Positions 15,363-25,627 are shown, numbered from the stretch's first letter. The stretch is DNA of 64,000 bases from Patulibacter defluvii (GCF_034096925.1 NZ_JAWZSQ010000014.1:62001-126000), one strand, 5' to 3'. Made by a program: numbers and translations. Notes: generated from the sequence alone by a model not told the origin.

Positions 15363-17615
15363 TCACTCGGACGAGATGGTCTCTGCGGTCTCGTCGGCGG
15401 AGGGCGCGGACGCGCGCTTCGCCCGGGACGCAGCAGAGCGGCGCCCACCTCGGGTGCGGCGCCGGACAGCGGAGGATACGCCATCGGCGCCCTCCTTGCC
15501 CTCCCGGCCGCCCTCCGGGGCCTCGTCGGCCGCGGCCGGGGCCTCCGCCCCGGGCTCGGCGTCGGTCGCGCCGTCGGCCTCGGCGGCCCCGGCGTCGGCC
15601 TCCGCGACCGCACCGTCGGCCTCCGCGACCACCGGATCCGGCGCCGTGCCCGACGGCTCGTCGGCGGTCAGCTCGCCCTCGGAGCCGGAACCGGAGCCGT
15701 TCGCCCCGGCCTCGGCCGCCGCGCCCTCGGCGCCGCCCTCGCCCGACCCGCCGCGACCGCGACCGCGGCCGCCGCGACGCCGCCGGCGCCCGCTCCGCTC
15801 GCCGCCGCCCCCGGCGCCGTCGGCCTTCGGGTCCTCGACCGGCCCGACCAGCACCGCGTTGGCCGACGTCCGGCCCGCGCGCTCGATCCGGACCAGCTTC
15901 TTCTCGCCGACGAAGCGCCCGCCGCCCATCACCGAGACGACGTAGCCGCCGACCTTGGCGACCGCGTCGTCGACGTTGTACATGTGCGGCTCGACGATCT
16001 GGACCAGGACCTCCTCGCCCTCCTGGAACGGGATCGCCCGCTCCTGGACGTCCTCGATCGAGCCCTCCATCACGATCTCGAACTCGTCCAGCGGCAGCCG
16101 GTCCGAGCCCTCGAAGACGAAGTAGCGGCCGGTCGCCTGCTCGAGCGCGTGCAGCACCCGCGCGCCCTGGCCGGTGAACTCGGTGACGACGTCCGGGTGC
16201 ATCCGGACCAGGAACGCTGCGGCCCGCTTCGGCGCCCGCGAGGCGTGCTCGCGCAGCTCGCGCTCGAACTCGATCGCCAGCGTCTCCTCGCTCTTGATCA
16301 CGCCGTCGCCGTCGCAGGTCGGGCAGGCGCGGGTGATCACCTCGCGCGCGCCCTCGGTGACGTTCTGGCGCGTCATCTCGACCAGGCCGAGCTTCGAGAT
16401 CTCGGCGGTGAAGGTCTTCGTCCGGTCCTCGGCCAGCTTGGCCCGCAGGACCTTCAGCACCTCGCGCTGGTTGCGCGCCTTCGCCATGTCGATGAAGTCG
16501 ATGACGATGATGCCGCCGATGTCGCGCAGCCGCAGCTGGTTGACGACCTCCTCGGCCGCCTCCAGGTTGGTGCGCGTGATCGTGTCCTCCAGCCGGGCCT
16601 GCTTGCCCTTGCCGGTGAACGAGCCGGAGTTGACGTCGATGACCGTCAGCGCCTCGGCGTAGTCGATCATCAGGTAGCCGCCCGAGGGCAGGTCGACGCG
16701 GCGGCTGATCAGCCCGTCGATCACCGGCTCGACGTCGAACGACTCGAACAGCGGGTCGGACTCCTCCCACAGCTCGACCTTGTCGACCAGCTCGGGGGCG
16801 GTGCGGGTGAAGAACGACCGCAGCCGCTGGACCTGGCCCGGGTCGTCGACGATCGCGCGCTCGAACTCGGCGCTGAAGATGTCGCGGACGACGCGGACCG
16901 AGAGGTCGGCCTCCTGGAAGACCATGCACGGCCCGGCCAGGTCGACCGCCCGCTGCTCCAGCACCTCGTGGAGCTTGAAGAGGTAGGGCAGCTCGCGCTC
17001 GAAGTCCTCGCGGACGGCGCCGCGGGCGGCCGTGCGCACGATCGCGCCGCCGCCGTTCAGCTCCAGCCCCTTGACCTCCTTGCGGAGCCGGTTGCGCTCG
17101 GCGTCGTCGACCTTCTTCGAGACGCCGACGCCCTCGCCCTTGGGGGCGTAGACCAGGTAGCGGCCGGCGATGGTCAGGTCCATCGTCAGGCGCGCGCCCT
17201 TGGTCTTCAGGGGGTCCTTCGTGACCTGCACGACCAGCTCGTCGCCGGGCTTGATCAGGTCGGTGATCTTCGGGTGGTTGTCGCCGCCGTGGCCGCGGCG
17301 GGCGACCTTGACGCCCGGCAGCCGGATCTCGTCGACGTGGAGGAAGCCGTTCTTCTCCAGGCCGATGTCGACGAACGCCGCCTCGAGGCCGGGCAGCACG
17401 TTGTCGACCCGCCCCTTGTAGACGTTGCCGACGATCGAGCGGTTGGAACGGCGCTCGAAGTAGAGCTCGGCGACGCGGTAGCCCGAGTCGCTCTTCTTGG
17501 CGCGGCCGCCACGGCGACGTCCGCCGCCCTGCCCTCCGCCTGCTCCTTCGGTGGACTCCAGGAGCGCGACGCGGGTCTCACCGCGGTCCACGCTCACCAG
17601 GACCTGTTTCTTCAC
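15363..17615 (-). CDS. rng: Ribonuclease E/G
   Basis: Encodes 750 residues from a GTG start. A long insert splits the N-terminal S1 region (SIVGNVYKGRVDNVLPGLEAAF). The catalytic DNase I-like domain has IDVNSGSFTGK and the second aspartate in IVIDFIDM; a zinc-link CPTCDGDG joins monomers. Residues about 560-750 form a basic then Glu/Ala-rich low-complexity tail that could scaffold partners, as in RNase E. It cuts single-stranded RNA during mRNA decay and rRNA/tRNA maturation. It sits between rodA and rplU. Confidence 0.93.
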   Translation of the reverse strand: MKKQVLVSVDRGETRVALLESTEGAGGGQGGGRRRGGRAKKSDSGYRVAELYFERRSNRSIVGNVYKGRVDNVLPGLEAAFVDIGLEKNGFLHVDEIRLPGVKVARRGHGGDNHPKITDLIKPGDELVVQVTKDPLKTKGARLTMDLTIAGRYLVYAPKGEGVGVSKKVDDAERNRLRKEVKGLELNGGGAIVRTAARGAVREDFERELPYLFKLHEVLEQRAVDLAGPCMVFQEADLSVRVVRDIFSAEFERAIVDDPGQVQRLRSFFTRTAPELVDKVELWEESDPLFESFDVEPVIDGLISRRVDLPSGGYLMIDYAEALTVIDVNSGSFTGKGKQARLEDTITRTNLEAAEEVVNQLRLRDIGGIIVIDFIDMAKARNQREVLKVLRAKLAEDRTKTFTAEISKLGLVEMTRQNVTEGAREVITRACPTCDGDGVIKSEETLAIEFERELREHASRAPKRAAAFLVRMHPDVVTEFTGQGARVLHALEQATGRYFVFEGSDRLPLDEFEIVMEGSIEDVQERAIPFQEGEEVLVQIVEPHMYNVDDAVAKVGGYVVSVMGGGRFVGEKKLVRIERAGRTSANAVLVGPVEDPKADGAGGGGERSGRRRRRGGRGRGRGGSGEGGAEGAAAEAGANGSGSGSEGELTADEPSGTAPDPVVAEADGAVAEADAGAAEADGATDAEPGAEAPAAADEAPEGGREGKEGADGVSSAVRRRTRGGRRSAASRAKRASAPSADETAETISSE

Positions 17616-17622
17616 GAGTACC

Positions 17623-18819
17623 TCAATCGGGTCTGGCCACGGTCGGGCCCCGTCGTGCCGCCGCCCGTCCCTGCGCGTAGATCGCCTGCAGGAGGCCGAT
17701 CGCGAGGTAGGTGGAGAGCACCGAGGAACCGCCGTAGCTCACAAGCGGGAGCGGGATGCCGGTGATGGGCATGATGCCCACGTTCATCCCCGCGTTGATC
17801 AGGACTTCGAACAGGAGCATCGCCAGGATGCCGGCGGCCAGTACGGCGCCGTAGAAGTCCCTCGCGGTCGAGAGGATGCGCAACCCGCGCCACATGATCA
17901 GTGCGTAGAGGGAGAGGATCGTCGCCGCTCCCATGAAGCCGAAGCGCTCGCCGACCGACGCGAAGATGAAGTCGGTCTGCTTCTCCGGCAGGTAGTTCAG
18001 TTTCTGCTGCGTCGCCCGGTCGCCTCGGCCGGTCTTCTGCCCGGAGCCGATCGCGATCTTGGCGTTGTTCAGCTGGTAGCCCGGACCCTGCTCGTCGCCG
18101 GGGTGGAGGAAGGCCGTCAGGCGATCCACCTGGTAGGGCTTGAGGACGTTGACCCCGGCCGCCGGCAGCAGCCCCAGCACGGCCACGATCCCGGTCACCG
18201 CGATCGCGCCGATGATCCCCAGGTGGCGCCCGGGGGTGCCGCCGATCAGCAGCACTCCGGTGGTGACCGCGCCGTAGACCAGGCCGGAGCCGAGGTCGGA
18301 GGTCACGACCATCACCGCCGGCAGGCCCATGAAGGCCAGCAGCCGCAGGGTCGTCGCCCACTCGTCGATCGCCCGTGAGCGCTCGACCAGCACCGCCGCG
18401 CCGCAGACGGCGAGCAGCACCTTGCCGAGCTCGGACGCCTGGAAGCTGAAGAACGGCAGCTGGATCGAGAGCGTCGAGCCGTTGACCGTCGAGCCGAAGA
18501 GGGCCACGGCCACGATCGAGGCGAGCATGAACCCGTAGAGGATCCAGCGCACCTCCTGCAGCCGCGCGTAGTCGATCCGCGAGACGACGCCGGCGACGGC
18601 GATCCCGACCAGGCCGTAGACGACCTGGCGGACGACGAACGAGTTGCCGTCGGTGGCGCCGGCCAGGGCGACCACCGAGCAGACGGTCAGGCCGACCGCC
18701 GCCAGCGCCAGCACCGGGTCGAACGGCAGCCGCAGGTCGACGGCGCCGGTCAGCTCGTCGCGGCGGCGCCGGCGCGGCAGCCGCATCCCGATCGGGGTCG
18801 CGTCGCGGGTGGCGGCCAT
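17623..18819 (-). CDS. rodA: Rod-shape SEDS peptidoglycan polymerase RodA
   Basis: Encodes 398 residues with about ten membrane helices. Typical SEDS features are SIQLPFFSFQASELGKVLL, TSDLGSGLVYGA, the extracellular loop RLTAFLHPGDEQGPGYQLNNA with the catalytic-type aspartate region, NYLPEKQTDFIFASVGE and the final GIPLPLVSYGGSS. RodA polymerises lipid II glycan strands with its partner PBP2. The ATG at 18819 overlaps the mrdA stop by one base (TGATG); a GTG directly before it would give a four-base overlap. Confidence 0.95.
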   Translation of the reverse strand: MAATRDATPIGMRLPRRRRRDELTGAVDLRLPFDPVLALAAVGLTVCSVVALAGATDGNSFVVRQVVYGLVGIAVAGVVSRIDYARLQEVRWILYGFMLASIVAVALFGSTVNGSTLSIQLPFFSFQASELGKVLLAVCGAAVLVERSRAIDEWATTLRLLAFMGLPAVMVVTSDLGSGLVYGAVTTGVLLIGGTPGRHLGIIGAIAVTGIVAVLGLLPAAGVNVLKPYQVDRLTAFLHPGDEQGPGYQLNNAKIAIGSGQKTGRGDRATQQKLNYLPEKQTDFIFASVGERFGFMGAATILSLYALIMWRGLRILSTARDFYGAVLAAGILAMLLFEVLINAGMNVGIMPITGIPLPLVSYGGSSVLSTYLAIGLLQAIYAQGRAAARRGPTVARPD

Positions 18820-20996
18820 CACTGGTTCTCCGACGGCTGGCCGGCTTCGCAGGGCGCCTGCGTCTGCTCGTACCACTGGCGCAGCACCCGGCAGACGACC
18901 GGGGCGGCGGTGGTGGTGCCGAAGCCGCCGTTCTCGATCGTCGCGACGACGACGATCGGACGCTCGGCATCGGGCACCATCGCCGCGAACCACGCCTGGT
19001 CGGGGCAGGCCGAGTCCTTGCAGCGCTGGGCGGTGCCGGTCTTGCCGAAGACCGGCTGCCGGTTCTGGTCCCAGCCGTTGAAGACGGCGGCGGCGGTGCC
19101 CTCGGAGGTCGAGGTGACGGCGCCCAGGCCGCGCAGGATCTCGCGCTTCCAGAGCGCGTCGAAGCGGACGGTCCGCGGCTTCGGGTACGGGATCTTGCGC
19201 ACCAGCCGGCCGTCGGCGGTCTCGATCTGCCAGCCGATGTGGGGCGTCGGGAAGCTCAGCTTCGCGCTCAGCGGCTGGTCGGGCCGGTCGTAGAGGCCGG
19301 CGTACGACTCGGCCACCTGCAGCGGGGTCGCCTGCAGGTCGCCCTGGCCGATCGAAAGGTTGACGTTGTCGCCCAGCAGGTAGCTGCCGTTGACGTCGAA
19401 GACCGTGTAGCAGTTGGGGACCTTGCGCTGCTTGCGGCAGGCCAGCTCGGCGGCGTTGCGCTTGCGGCGCCAGGCGGCGTCGGGGATCGTGCCCGACTCC
19501 TCGCCGGGGATGTCGATCCCGGTCTTGCGGCCGAAGCCGTAGAGCCGGGCCCAGGTCTGCAGCGGCTGGTCCTTCAACGGGAACAGCTTGGCGCCGATGT
19601 CGTAGTAGTAGACGTCGGAGGAGAACTGCAGCGACTGCCAGAGGTTGGCCGCCGGCAGCTCCGACTTGCCGGCGTTGCAGAACTCCTGGCGGTTGGCGCC
19701 GAAGAACCGGCAGGCGCCCCCGGGGACCTCCTGCTCGGGCGTGATCACGCCGTTGGCCAGGCCGGCCGACGCGGTCACGATCTTGAAGGTCGAGCCGGTC
19801 GGGTAGCCGGCGGCGATCGCGCGGTTGAACATCGGCGCGCCACTGCGCTCGCTGGTCAGCCGCCGGTAGCGCTTGATGCTGATGTCGCCGCCGTTGAGGA
19901 CGTTGAGGTCGACCGACGGGTAGGAGCCGATCGCCAGCAGCTCGCCGTTGCGCGGATCCATCGCGACGAACGCGCCGGCCGCCTTGCGACCGGTCTTCTC
20001 GTCGACCGGGTCGTCGCGGATCACCTTCTGGATCGCGAACTGGGCGGTCCGCTGGAGCCGCTCGTCGAGCGTCAGCCGCAGCCGGTAGCCGGCCTTGGCC
20101 GGGTTCTCCTCGACCGCGCCGGTCGGGCGGCCGAGCGAGTCGACCTCGACCCGCTGCTCGCCGTCCTCGCCGCGCAGGTAGCTGTCGTAGCGGCGCTCGA
20201 TCCCGTCCTGGCCGATCCGCTGGCCCTGGCGGAGGCCGCGGTAGCGCTCCTCCTTCAGCTGGTCCTCGCTGATCTGGCTGACGTTGCCGAAGATCTGCGA
20301 GGCCAGGCTCTTGCCCGGGTAGTGGCGCAGGTACTCCTTGGTCACCGTCAGGCCGGGGAAGCGGTCCTGGTTCTCGAGCAGGAAGTTGCGGACCGGGATC
20401 GAGACGTCGGTCTTGAGCGCGACGCCGGCCCACGGCAGCCGCACCATCCCGCTGACCACCCGCGAGTAGAGCCGCGCCGGCGAGGTCTTGAGGATCGGGC
20501 TGTAGCGCTCCAGCAGCGCCCGCAGGCCGGGGCTGGCGTCGCGGCTGATCCGCAGCGGCTTCGGGGCCTCGATCGCGGCCCGGGCGCGGCGGAACCGCTG
20601 CTGGCGGCGCTTGCTCGGCTTCTTGCGGCCGCCGAGGATCTGCTCCTGGAGCCGGGTCACGCGGACCTCGTACTTGCCCTGGCGGCTGCCCCAGTCGGCG
20701 ATCTTGTCGCGATCGGCGGTCGGGACCGCGTCGGCCTGGAGGGTGACGACGGTCGCGACCTTGTTCTCGACCAGCGTCTGCTTGTTGCGGTCGACGATGA
20801 AGCCGCGGGGGGCGGCGATCCGGACCACGCGGGCCTTGTTCTCGGTCGCCTTGGCCAGGTAGTCGTCGCCCTGCAGGATCTGGAGGAACCAGAGCCGCAG
20901 GAAGAGGACCGCGAAGACGCCGAACGCGACGATCCCGAAAGCCGCGACGCGCAAGGCCAGCTGCGGGGTCGGAGTGCGGCGGTCTCGCGTGCTCAT
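18819..20996 (-). CDS. mrdA: Penicillin-binding protein 2 (class B transpeptidase)
   Basis: Encodes 725 residues: a short cytoplasmic tail, one membrane helix (about 14-38), a PBP dimerisation domain and a transpeptidase domain with S-x-x-K in YPTGSTFKIV, the SSD form of the second motif in LQFSSDVYYYD (as usual for PBP2) and KTGTAQR. It crosslinks peptidoglycan with RodA during elongation. The periplasmic part has eight cysteines in four close pairs, which is unusual. Its ATG overlaps the mreD stop by four bases. Confidence 0.95.
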   Translation of the reverse strand: MSTRDRRTPTPQLALRVAAFGIVAFGVFAVLFLRLWFLQILQGDDYLAKATENKARVVRIAAPRGFIVDRNKQTLVENKVATVVTLQADAVPTADRDKIADWGSRQGKYEVRVTRLQEQILGGRKKPSKRRQQRFRRARAAIEAPKPLRISRDASPGLRALLERYSPILKTSPARLYSRVVSGMVRLPWAGVALKTDVSIPVRNFLLENQDRFPGLTVTKEYLRHYPGKSLASQIFGNVSQISEDQLKEERYRGLRQGQRIGQDGIERRYDSYLRGEDGEQRVEVDSLGRPTGAVEENPAKAGYRLRLTLDERLQRTAQFAIQKVIRDDPVDEKTGRKAAGAFVAMDPRNGELLAIGSYPSVDLNVLNGGDISIKRYRRLTSERSGAPMFNRAIAAGYPTGSTFKIVTASAGLANGVITPEQEVPGGACRFFGANRQEFCNAGKSELPAANLWQSLQFSSDVYYYDIGAKLFPLKDQPLQTWARLYGFGRKTGIDIPGEESGTIPDAAWRRKRNAAELACRKQRKVPNCYTVFDVNGSYLLGDNVNLSIGQGDLQATPLQVAESYAGLYDRPDQPLSAKLSFPTPHIGWQIETADGRLVRKIPYPKPRTVRFDALWKREILRGLGAVTSTSEGTAAAVFNGWDQNRQPVFGKTGTAQRCKDSACPDQAWFAAMVPDAERPIVVVATIENGGFGTTTAAPVVCRVLRQWYEQTQAPCEAGQPSENQ

Positions 20997-21658
20997 CGGA
21001 TGCGGACGTCCACGTCGGAGGACGAGGCGCGGCGGGTGTAGGCCCGCCGTCGCCGGCGCCGGCGCGCTTCCTCGGGAAGCATCGGCAACAGCCAGCGCTT
21101 CACCCGATTATGCACGGGCAGCGCGAGAAGGGCGTTGATGAGGGTCGTCCCCAGGATCGTGCCGATCATCCCCGTGCTGACCCGGGCGCCCTGGGCGAGC
21201 AGCAGCTCGAGCAGTCCGTAGACCACCAGCACCGAGGCGGTGCCGAAGAACCCGACCACGATCGGGACCGCGCTGCTCTCGGGGTCGCGGACCTCCCCCA
21301 GCCGCCCGACCGCGTAGCCGCTGAGGACGTAGGCCAGCGACGAGAGCCCCGGCGGCTGGCCGGCGACCAGGTCGAGCACCAGTCCGACGCCGAAGCCGAA
21401 GCCGGCGCCCCAGACCGGGCCGCTCAGCAGCGCCACCATCAGCAGCGTCAGCAGCGCCAGGTCGAGCTGCATCCCGAGGAAGGCGACGCGGCTGAAGAGG
21501 ACCAGCTGGAGCAGCGCCACCAGCAGCCCCAGCAGCCCCAGCCGCAGCGCCGGCAGCGGCCCGAGGACCGAGTGGTCGAACAGCCGGACCCGCCCCAGCC
21601 GGACCCGGCGCCGCTGGCGCGGGCGGCGCGTGCGGCTGATGGCCGGCTGCGGGCTCAC
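20993..21658 (-). CDS. mreD: Rod shape-determining protein MreD
   Basis: Encodes 221 residues. After a basic N terminus (about 25 residues), five hydrophobic helices follow, with GAGFGFGVGLVLDLVAGQPPGLS, the pattern of MreD. The last 30 residues are strongly basic. MreD belongs to the elongasome membrane complex with MreC. The GTG start overlaps the mreC stop by four bases and the stop overlaps the mrdA start by four, so the whole block is co-translated. Confidence 0.9.
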   Translation of the reverse strand: MSPQPAISRTRRPRQRRRVRLGRVRLFDHSVLGPLPALRLGLLGLLVALLQLVLFSRVAFLGMQLDLALLTLLMVALLSGPVWGAGFGFGVGLVLDLVAGQPPGLSSLAYVLSGYAVGRLGEVRDPESSAVPIVVGFFGTASVLVVYGLLELLLAQGARVSTGMIGTILGTTLINALLALPVHNRVKRWLLPMLPEEARRRRRRRAYTRRASSSDVDVRIR

Positions 21659-22527
21659 GGCGAGCGGGTCCCTCCGACGGCGCGCGTCAGCACCTGCACG
21701 GTCTCCAGCGAGCGCAGGTCGACGAGCGGCCGCAGGTGGGCCACCTGGTCGTCGCCGCCGCGCCCGGAGACCCGGGTGATGCGCCCGATCGGGAGGTCCG
21801 GCGGCGCCTTCGAGGCGAGGTCGCCGGCGTTCGGCGCCGAGCCCGAGGTCACCACCAGGGTGCCGTCGGGGATGTCGGTCGCGGCCGGGATGAAGAGCAG
21901 CTCGAGGTCGGTCATCGTGCCCGCGCCGGCGCCCTGGAGGACGCCGAAGTCCTTGCCGCCCTGCAGCCGCGCGCCGACCTTGACCGACTGGTCGGGCAGC
22001 AGCGAGACGATCGCCGAGCCGGCCTGGACCGCGGTCACGAAGCCGACCAGCCCGCCGCCGTCGTCGTCGGCCGCGACCACCGGGTCGTTCTTCTCGATCC
22101 CGTCGCCGGTGCCCTTGTCGATCCGCAGCGTGCTGGCCCAGGCCGTCGGCGACTGGGCGATCACGTCGGCCCCGACCGCGCCGTAGCGGCTCTGGAGCTG
22201 GAGCCGGCTGGAGAGCTGGAGCTGCTTGCGAAGCCGGTCGGCCTCGGCCGCGCCGGAGGCGGAGCGGGCGACCTCGCGCCGCAGCTCGGCGTTCTCCTTG
22301 CGCAGCTTCTTGTTCTCGTCGGTCGCGTCGGCGGTGTCGCCGAACCAGTTGACCAGGTCGCGGACCGGCTTGACGATCGTCGAGGCGCCGTCGACCAGCG
22401 GGCCGGCGACGCCGCCGCTGGTGCCGCCGCCGGCCGAGCCGAAGGCGGCCGTCAGCAGGATCAGCGACACGACCACCAGGGCGGCGAGCACCAGGCGACG
22501 GCGGCGGCGTGCGGACGGATCGTTCAC
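21655..22527 (-). CDS. mreC: Rod shape-determining protein MreC
   Basis: Encodes 290 residues from a GTG. One membrane helix near residues 12-30 is followed by a coiled coil (DENKKLRKENAELRREVARSA, about 70-95) and two beta-barrel domains with ADVIAQSPTAWASTLRIDKG and GLVGFVTAVQAGSAIVSLL, the MreC signature. It bridges MreB, MreD and PBP2. A 47-base gap separates it from mreB upstream. Confidence 0.93.
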   Translation of the reverse strand: MNDPSARRRRRLVLAALVVVSLILLTAAFGSAGGGTSGGVAGPLVDGASTIVKPVRDLVNWFGDTADATDENKKLRKENAELRREVARSASGAAEADRLRKQLQLSSRLQLQSRYGAVGADVIAQSPTAWASTLRIDKGTGDGIEKNDPVVAADDDGGGLVGFVTAVQAGSAIVSLLPDQSVKVGARLQGGKDFGVLQGAGAGTMTDLELLFIPAATDIPDGTLVVTSGSAPNAGDLASKAPPDLPIGRITRVSGRGGDDQVAHLRPLVDLRSLETVQVLTRAVGGTRSP

Positions 22528-22574
22528 GGAACGCGGTTCGACGAGGGCGGGCGGCGCACGGGGCGGCCGGGGGT

Positions 22575-23627
<1,053 letters not shown>

Positions 23628-23799
23628 CGAGGCGTGGGGGTCCGATCCGGGTGCCCGTTCCGCGAAGCGTCGGCCGCGGGCGGTGGCGGGGAGCAGGTCC
23701 CATCCGTCCTCCGCCGCCGCGGATCGAGGCCGGAGTGTAGCGGAGGCCCTTCGACGCGCTGTCCATGAATCGCCGCGTGCATGGGGCCTGTGCGCCCGG

Positions 23800-24405
23800 T
23801 CACGGATGCCGCAGCAGCGCGGGCGCGCGGCGGGCCAACAGCGCCACCGGCAGCCCCACGACCGTCCACCAGTCGCCCTCGATCGCGTCGACCAGCAGGG
23901 TCCCGCGGAGCTGGATCGCGTAGCCGCCGGCCCGCTCGCGCCACTCCTCGGTGGCGACGTACCAGGCCAGCTCCCGCTCGCTCAGCGTCCGGAAGCGGAC
24001 GAGGGTCGTGTCGGCCTCGGCCAGCAGCGTCTCGTGGCCGCCGTCGGCGCCGGCCCGGACGACCGCGGCCGAGGAGGCGACGTGGTGGCCGCGCCCCGAC
24101 CAGCGGCGCAGCATCGCGGCGGCCTCGGCGGCGTCGGCCGGCTTGCCGACCGCCCGCGGGGCCGCGGTCGCCTCGCCGAGGTCGTCGACGATCACCGTGT
24201 CGGCGCCGAGGACGAGGGTCCCGGGCGGCTCGCCGTCGGCGACGGCGAGCGCCTTGCGGCGGGCGTTCTCGATCGCGACCGCGATCGGCTCGCCGTCGGT
24301 CCGCTCCTCGACGTCCGAGACCCGGACCCGGAACGGCACCGACAGCGTCTCGAGGATCGCCCGCCGCTGGGGCGAGCGCGACGCCAGCACCAGCGGCGCG
24401 CTCAC
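23800..24405 (-). CDS. maf: Maf family nucleoside triphosphate pyrophosphatase
   Basis: Encodes 201 residues from a GTG. The motif LASRSPQRRAILETL at the N terminus and VLGADTVIVDD in the middle identify Maf, which hydrolyses non-canonical or dTTP/UTP-type nucleotides to monophosphates and has been linked to septum control. It starts 11 bases after ndk, another nucleotide enzyme, and precedes mreB, a common arrangement. Confidence 0.93.
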   Translation of the reverse strand: MSAPLVLASRSPQRRAILETLSVPFRVRVSDVEERTDGEPIAVAIENARRKALAVADGEPPGTLVLGADTVIVDDLGEATAAPRAVGKPADAAEAAAMLRRWSGRGHHVASSAAVVRAGADGGHETLLAEADTTLVRFRTLSERELAWYVATEEWRERAGGYAIQLRGTLLVDAIEGDWWTVVGLPVALLARRAPALLRHP

Positions 24406-24416
24406 CGACCGCTCCC

Positions 24417-24824
24417 TCAGCCCAGCTCGGGGAAGAAGCGCTTGATCTCGATCTCGGCGTTCTCGTCCGAGTCCGAGCCGTGGACGACGTTCTCGCCGGC
24501 CTCGATCGCCAGGTCGCCGCGGATCGAGCCCGGGGCGGCCTCGAGCGGGTTGGTGGCGCCGATCACCTGGCGGCCGACCTCGACCGCCGACGGGCCGTCG
24601 AGGATCACCGCGACGACCGCACCGCCGGTCATGAACGAGACCAGCTCGCCGAAGAACGGCTTGTCGCTGAGGTGCGCGTAGTGCTCCTCGACGACGGCGG
24701 TCTCGAGCTGCACGAGCTTGAGGGCGCTGATGCGCAGGCCCTTGCGCTCGAAGCGGCCGAGCGTCTCGCCGATCAGCTGGCGCTTGACGCCGTCCGGCTT
24801 GACGAGAACGAGGGTGCGGGACAT
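24417..24824 (-). CDS. ndk: Nucleoside diphosphate kinase
   Basis: Encodes 135 residues, standard length. It contains the start TLVLVKPDGVKR, ATNPLEAAPGSIRGD and the phosphohistidine H115 in NVVHGSDS. It equilibrates NTPs and dNTPs by a ping-pong mechanism. ndk leads the ndk-maf-mreB run; a 200-base gap upstream carries a dispersed structured repeat. Confidence 0.97.
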   Translation of the reverse strand: MSRTLVLVKPDGVKRQLIGETLGRFERKGLRISALKLVQLETAVVEEHYAHLSDKPFFGELVSFMTGGAVVAVILDGPSAVEVGRQVIGATNPLEAAPGSIRGDLAIEAGENVVHGSDSDENAEIEIKRFFPELG

Positions 24825-24904
24825 AGGGCTTCGAAGTCTCCTTGCGGGGTCGGGCGGCCGATCGCGCCGGCCGGGCCCGGAGATTCAAGCAGCAGCAGGC
24901 CAGG

Positions 24905-25018
24905 GGTGGATGCGAGGGGTTCGCAGGTCAAGCAGGTCGGTGCGCCGAAGCGAGAGCCGTACGCAGTACTGCCGAGCGCGCGGCGTGCCGAGATGCGCCG
25001 GCCTGCGGGCCCCTCGCG
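24905..25018 (+). repeat. Dispersed structured repeat, copy A
   Basis: One of four related elements in the window. Left arm 24912-24929 and right arm 25000-25017 form an 18-pair stem with 15 Watson-Crick and three G-U pairs. Between them lies the family core: AAGCAGGTCG, AAGCGAGAGC, the hairpin GTAC-GCA-GTAC, TGCCGAGCG and GAGATGCGCCGG. The homology with copy C continues to the CTAG at 25025-25028, which supplies the stop codon of the gene on the other strand. Confidence 0.8.
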
Positions 25019-25024
25019 CCGCCC

Positions 25025-25555
25025 CTAGCGGTCGACCGCGGATCGCTCGTGCTCGGCCTCGGCCTCGTCGGCCCGCCGGCGGCGACGGCGCCGCGGCGTC
25101 CGGCCCGGGATCTCCGTCTCGCAGTAGGGGCAGATCCGCCACTCGGGATCGAGCGGCTTGGCGCAGCCGCTGCACTGGTCGCGCAGCTTCCGCAGGCACG
25201 AGGGGCAGCGCAGGAAGTCCTTCTGCACCTGGTACTCGCAGTGCGGGCAGAGCAGCACGCCGGACTGCAGCAGCCGGGCCTCGGCCGCCTGCATCTCCAG
25301 CTCGCGCTCGCGCACGTCGTCGAGGTACTCCGGCGGTCGCACGACCATGTAGATGATCGTCCCGGCGAAGGGCAGCACCAGCGCCGCGACCGTCGCGGTG
25401 CCGATCAGCACGGGGTCGGTGATCCGGCGACGGGCGTCCGACCACGTGTAGTAGACGAGCGCCAGCCAGATCAGGACGACGAAGAGGACCAACAGCTTCA
25501 CGACGGTGTCGAGAGTGCCGTTGTTGATGCCGAACACGGCGAGGAGATCGGGCAT
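25025..25555 (-). CDS. Membrane protein with double zinc ribbon
   Basis: Encodes 176 residues from the ATG at 25555 (a GTG 30 bases upstream gives 186). Two membrane helices (about 15-40 and 50-75) precede a short helix and a C-terminal zinc-ribbon region with four CxxC pairs: CPHC, CPSC, CSGC and CPYC. This suggests two zinc sites facing the cytoplasm. The tail is basic then acidic (RRRRRRRADEAEAEHE). I do not recognise a characterised relative. Its stop codon lies in the CTAG that ends repeat copy A. Confidence 0.75.
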   Translation of the reverse strand: MPDLLAVFGINNGTLDTVVKLLVLFVVLIWLALVYYTWSDARRRITDPVLIGTATVAALVLPFAGTIIYMVVRPPEYLDDVRERELEMQAAEARLLQSGVLLCPHCEYQVQKDFLRCPSCLRKLRDQCSGCAKPLDPEWRICPYCETEIPGRTPRRRRRRRADEAEAEHERSAVDR

Positions 25556-25627
25556 GGTGGTCACAGGAACGGTAGTTCGTCGCACGACCTGGCGGTTCCT
25601 GCGCGAGAGCCGCCGGCGCGGTGGTGC

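Noticed and set aside
18819..20996. SSD instead of SSN in PBP2 as a broken active site
   Set aside because: S-x-D is usual for PBP2-type transpeptidases; S-x-x-K and KTGT motifs are intact.
23734..23765. TGGACA / TACACT promoter upstream of mreB
   Set aside because: The spacer would be 20 bases, too long for a normal promoter, and no other support exists.
24905..25018. Copy A as a group II intron domain V or a riboswitch leader
   Set aside because: The core has GAGCCGTAC-like letters but lacks the domain V tetraloop hairpin, and the element lies antisense or distal to the starts of flanking genes, so no leader role fits.
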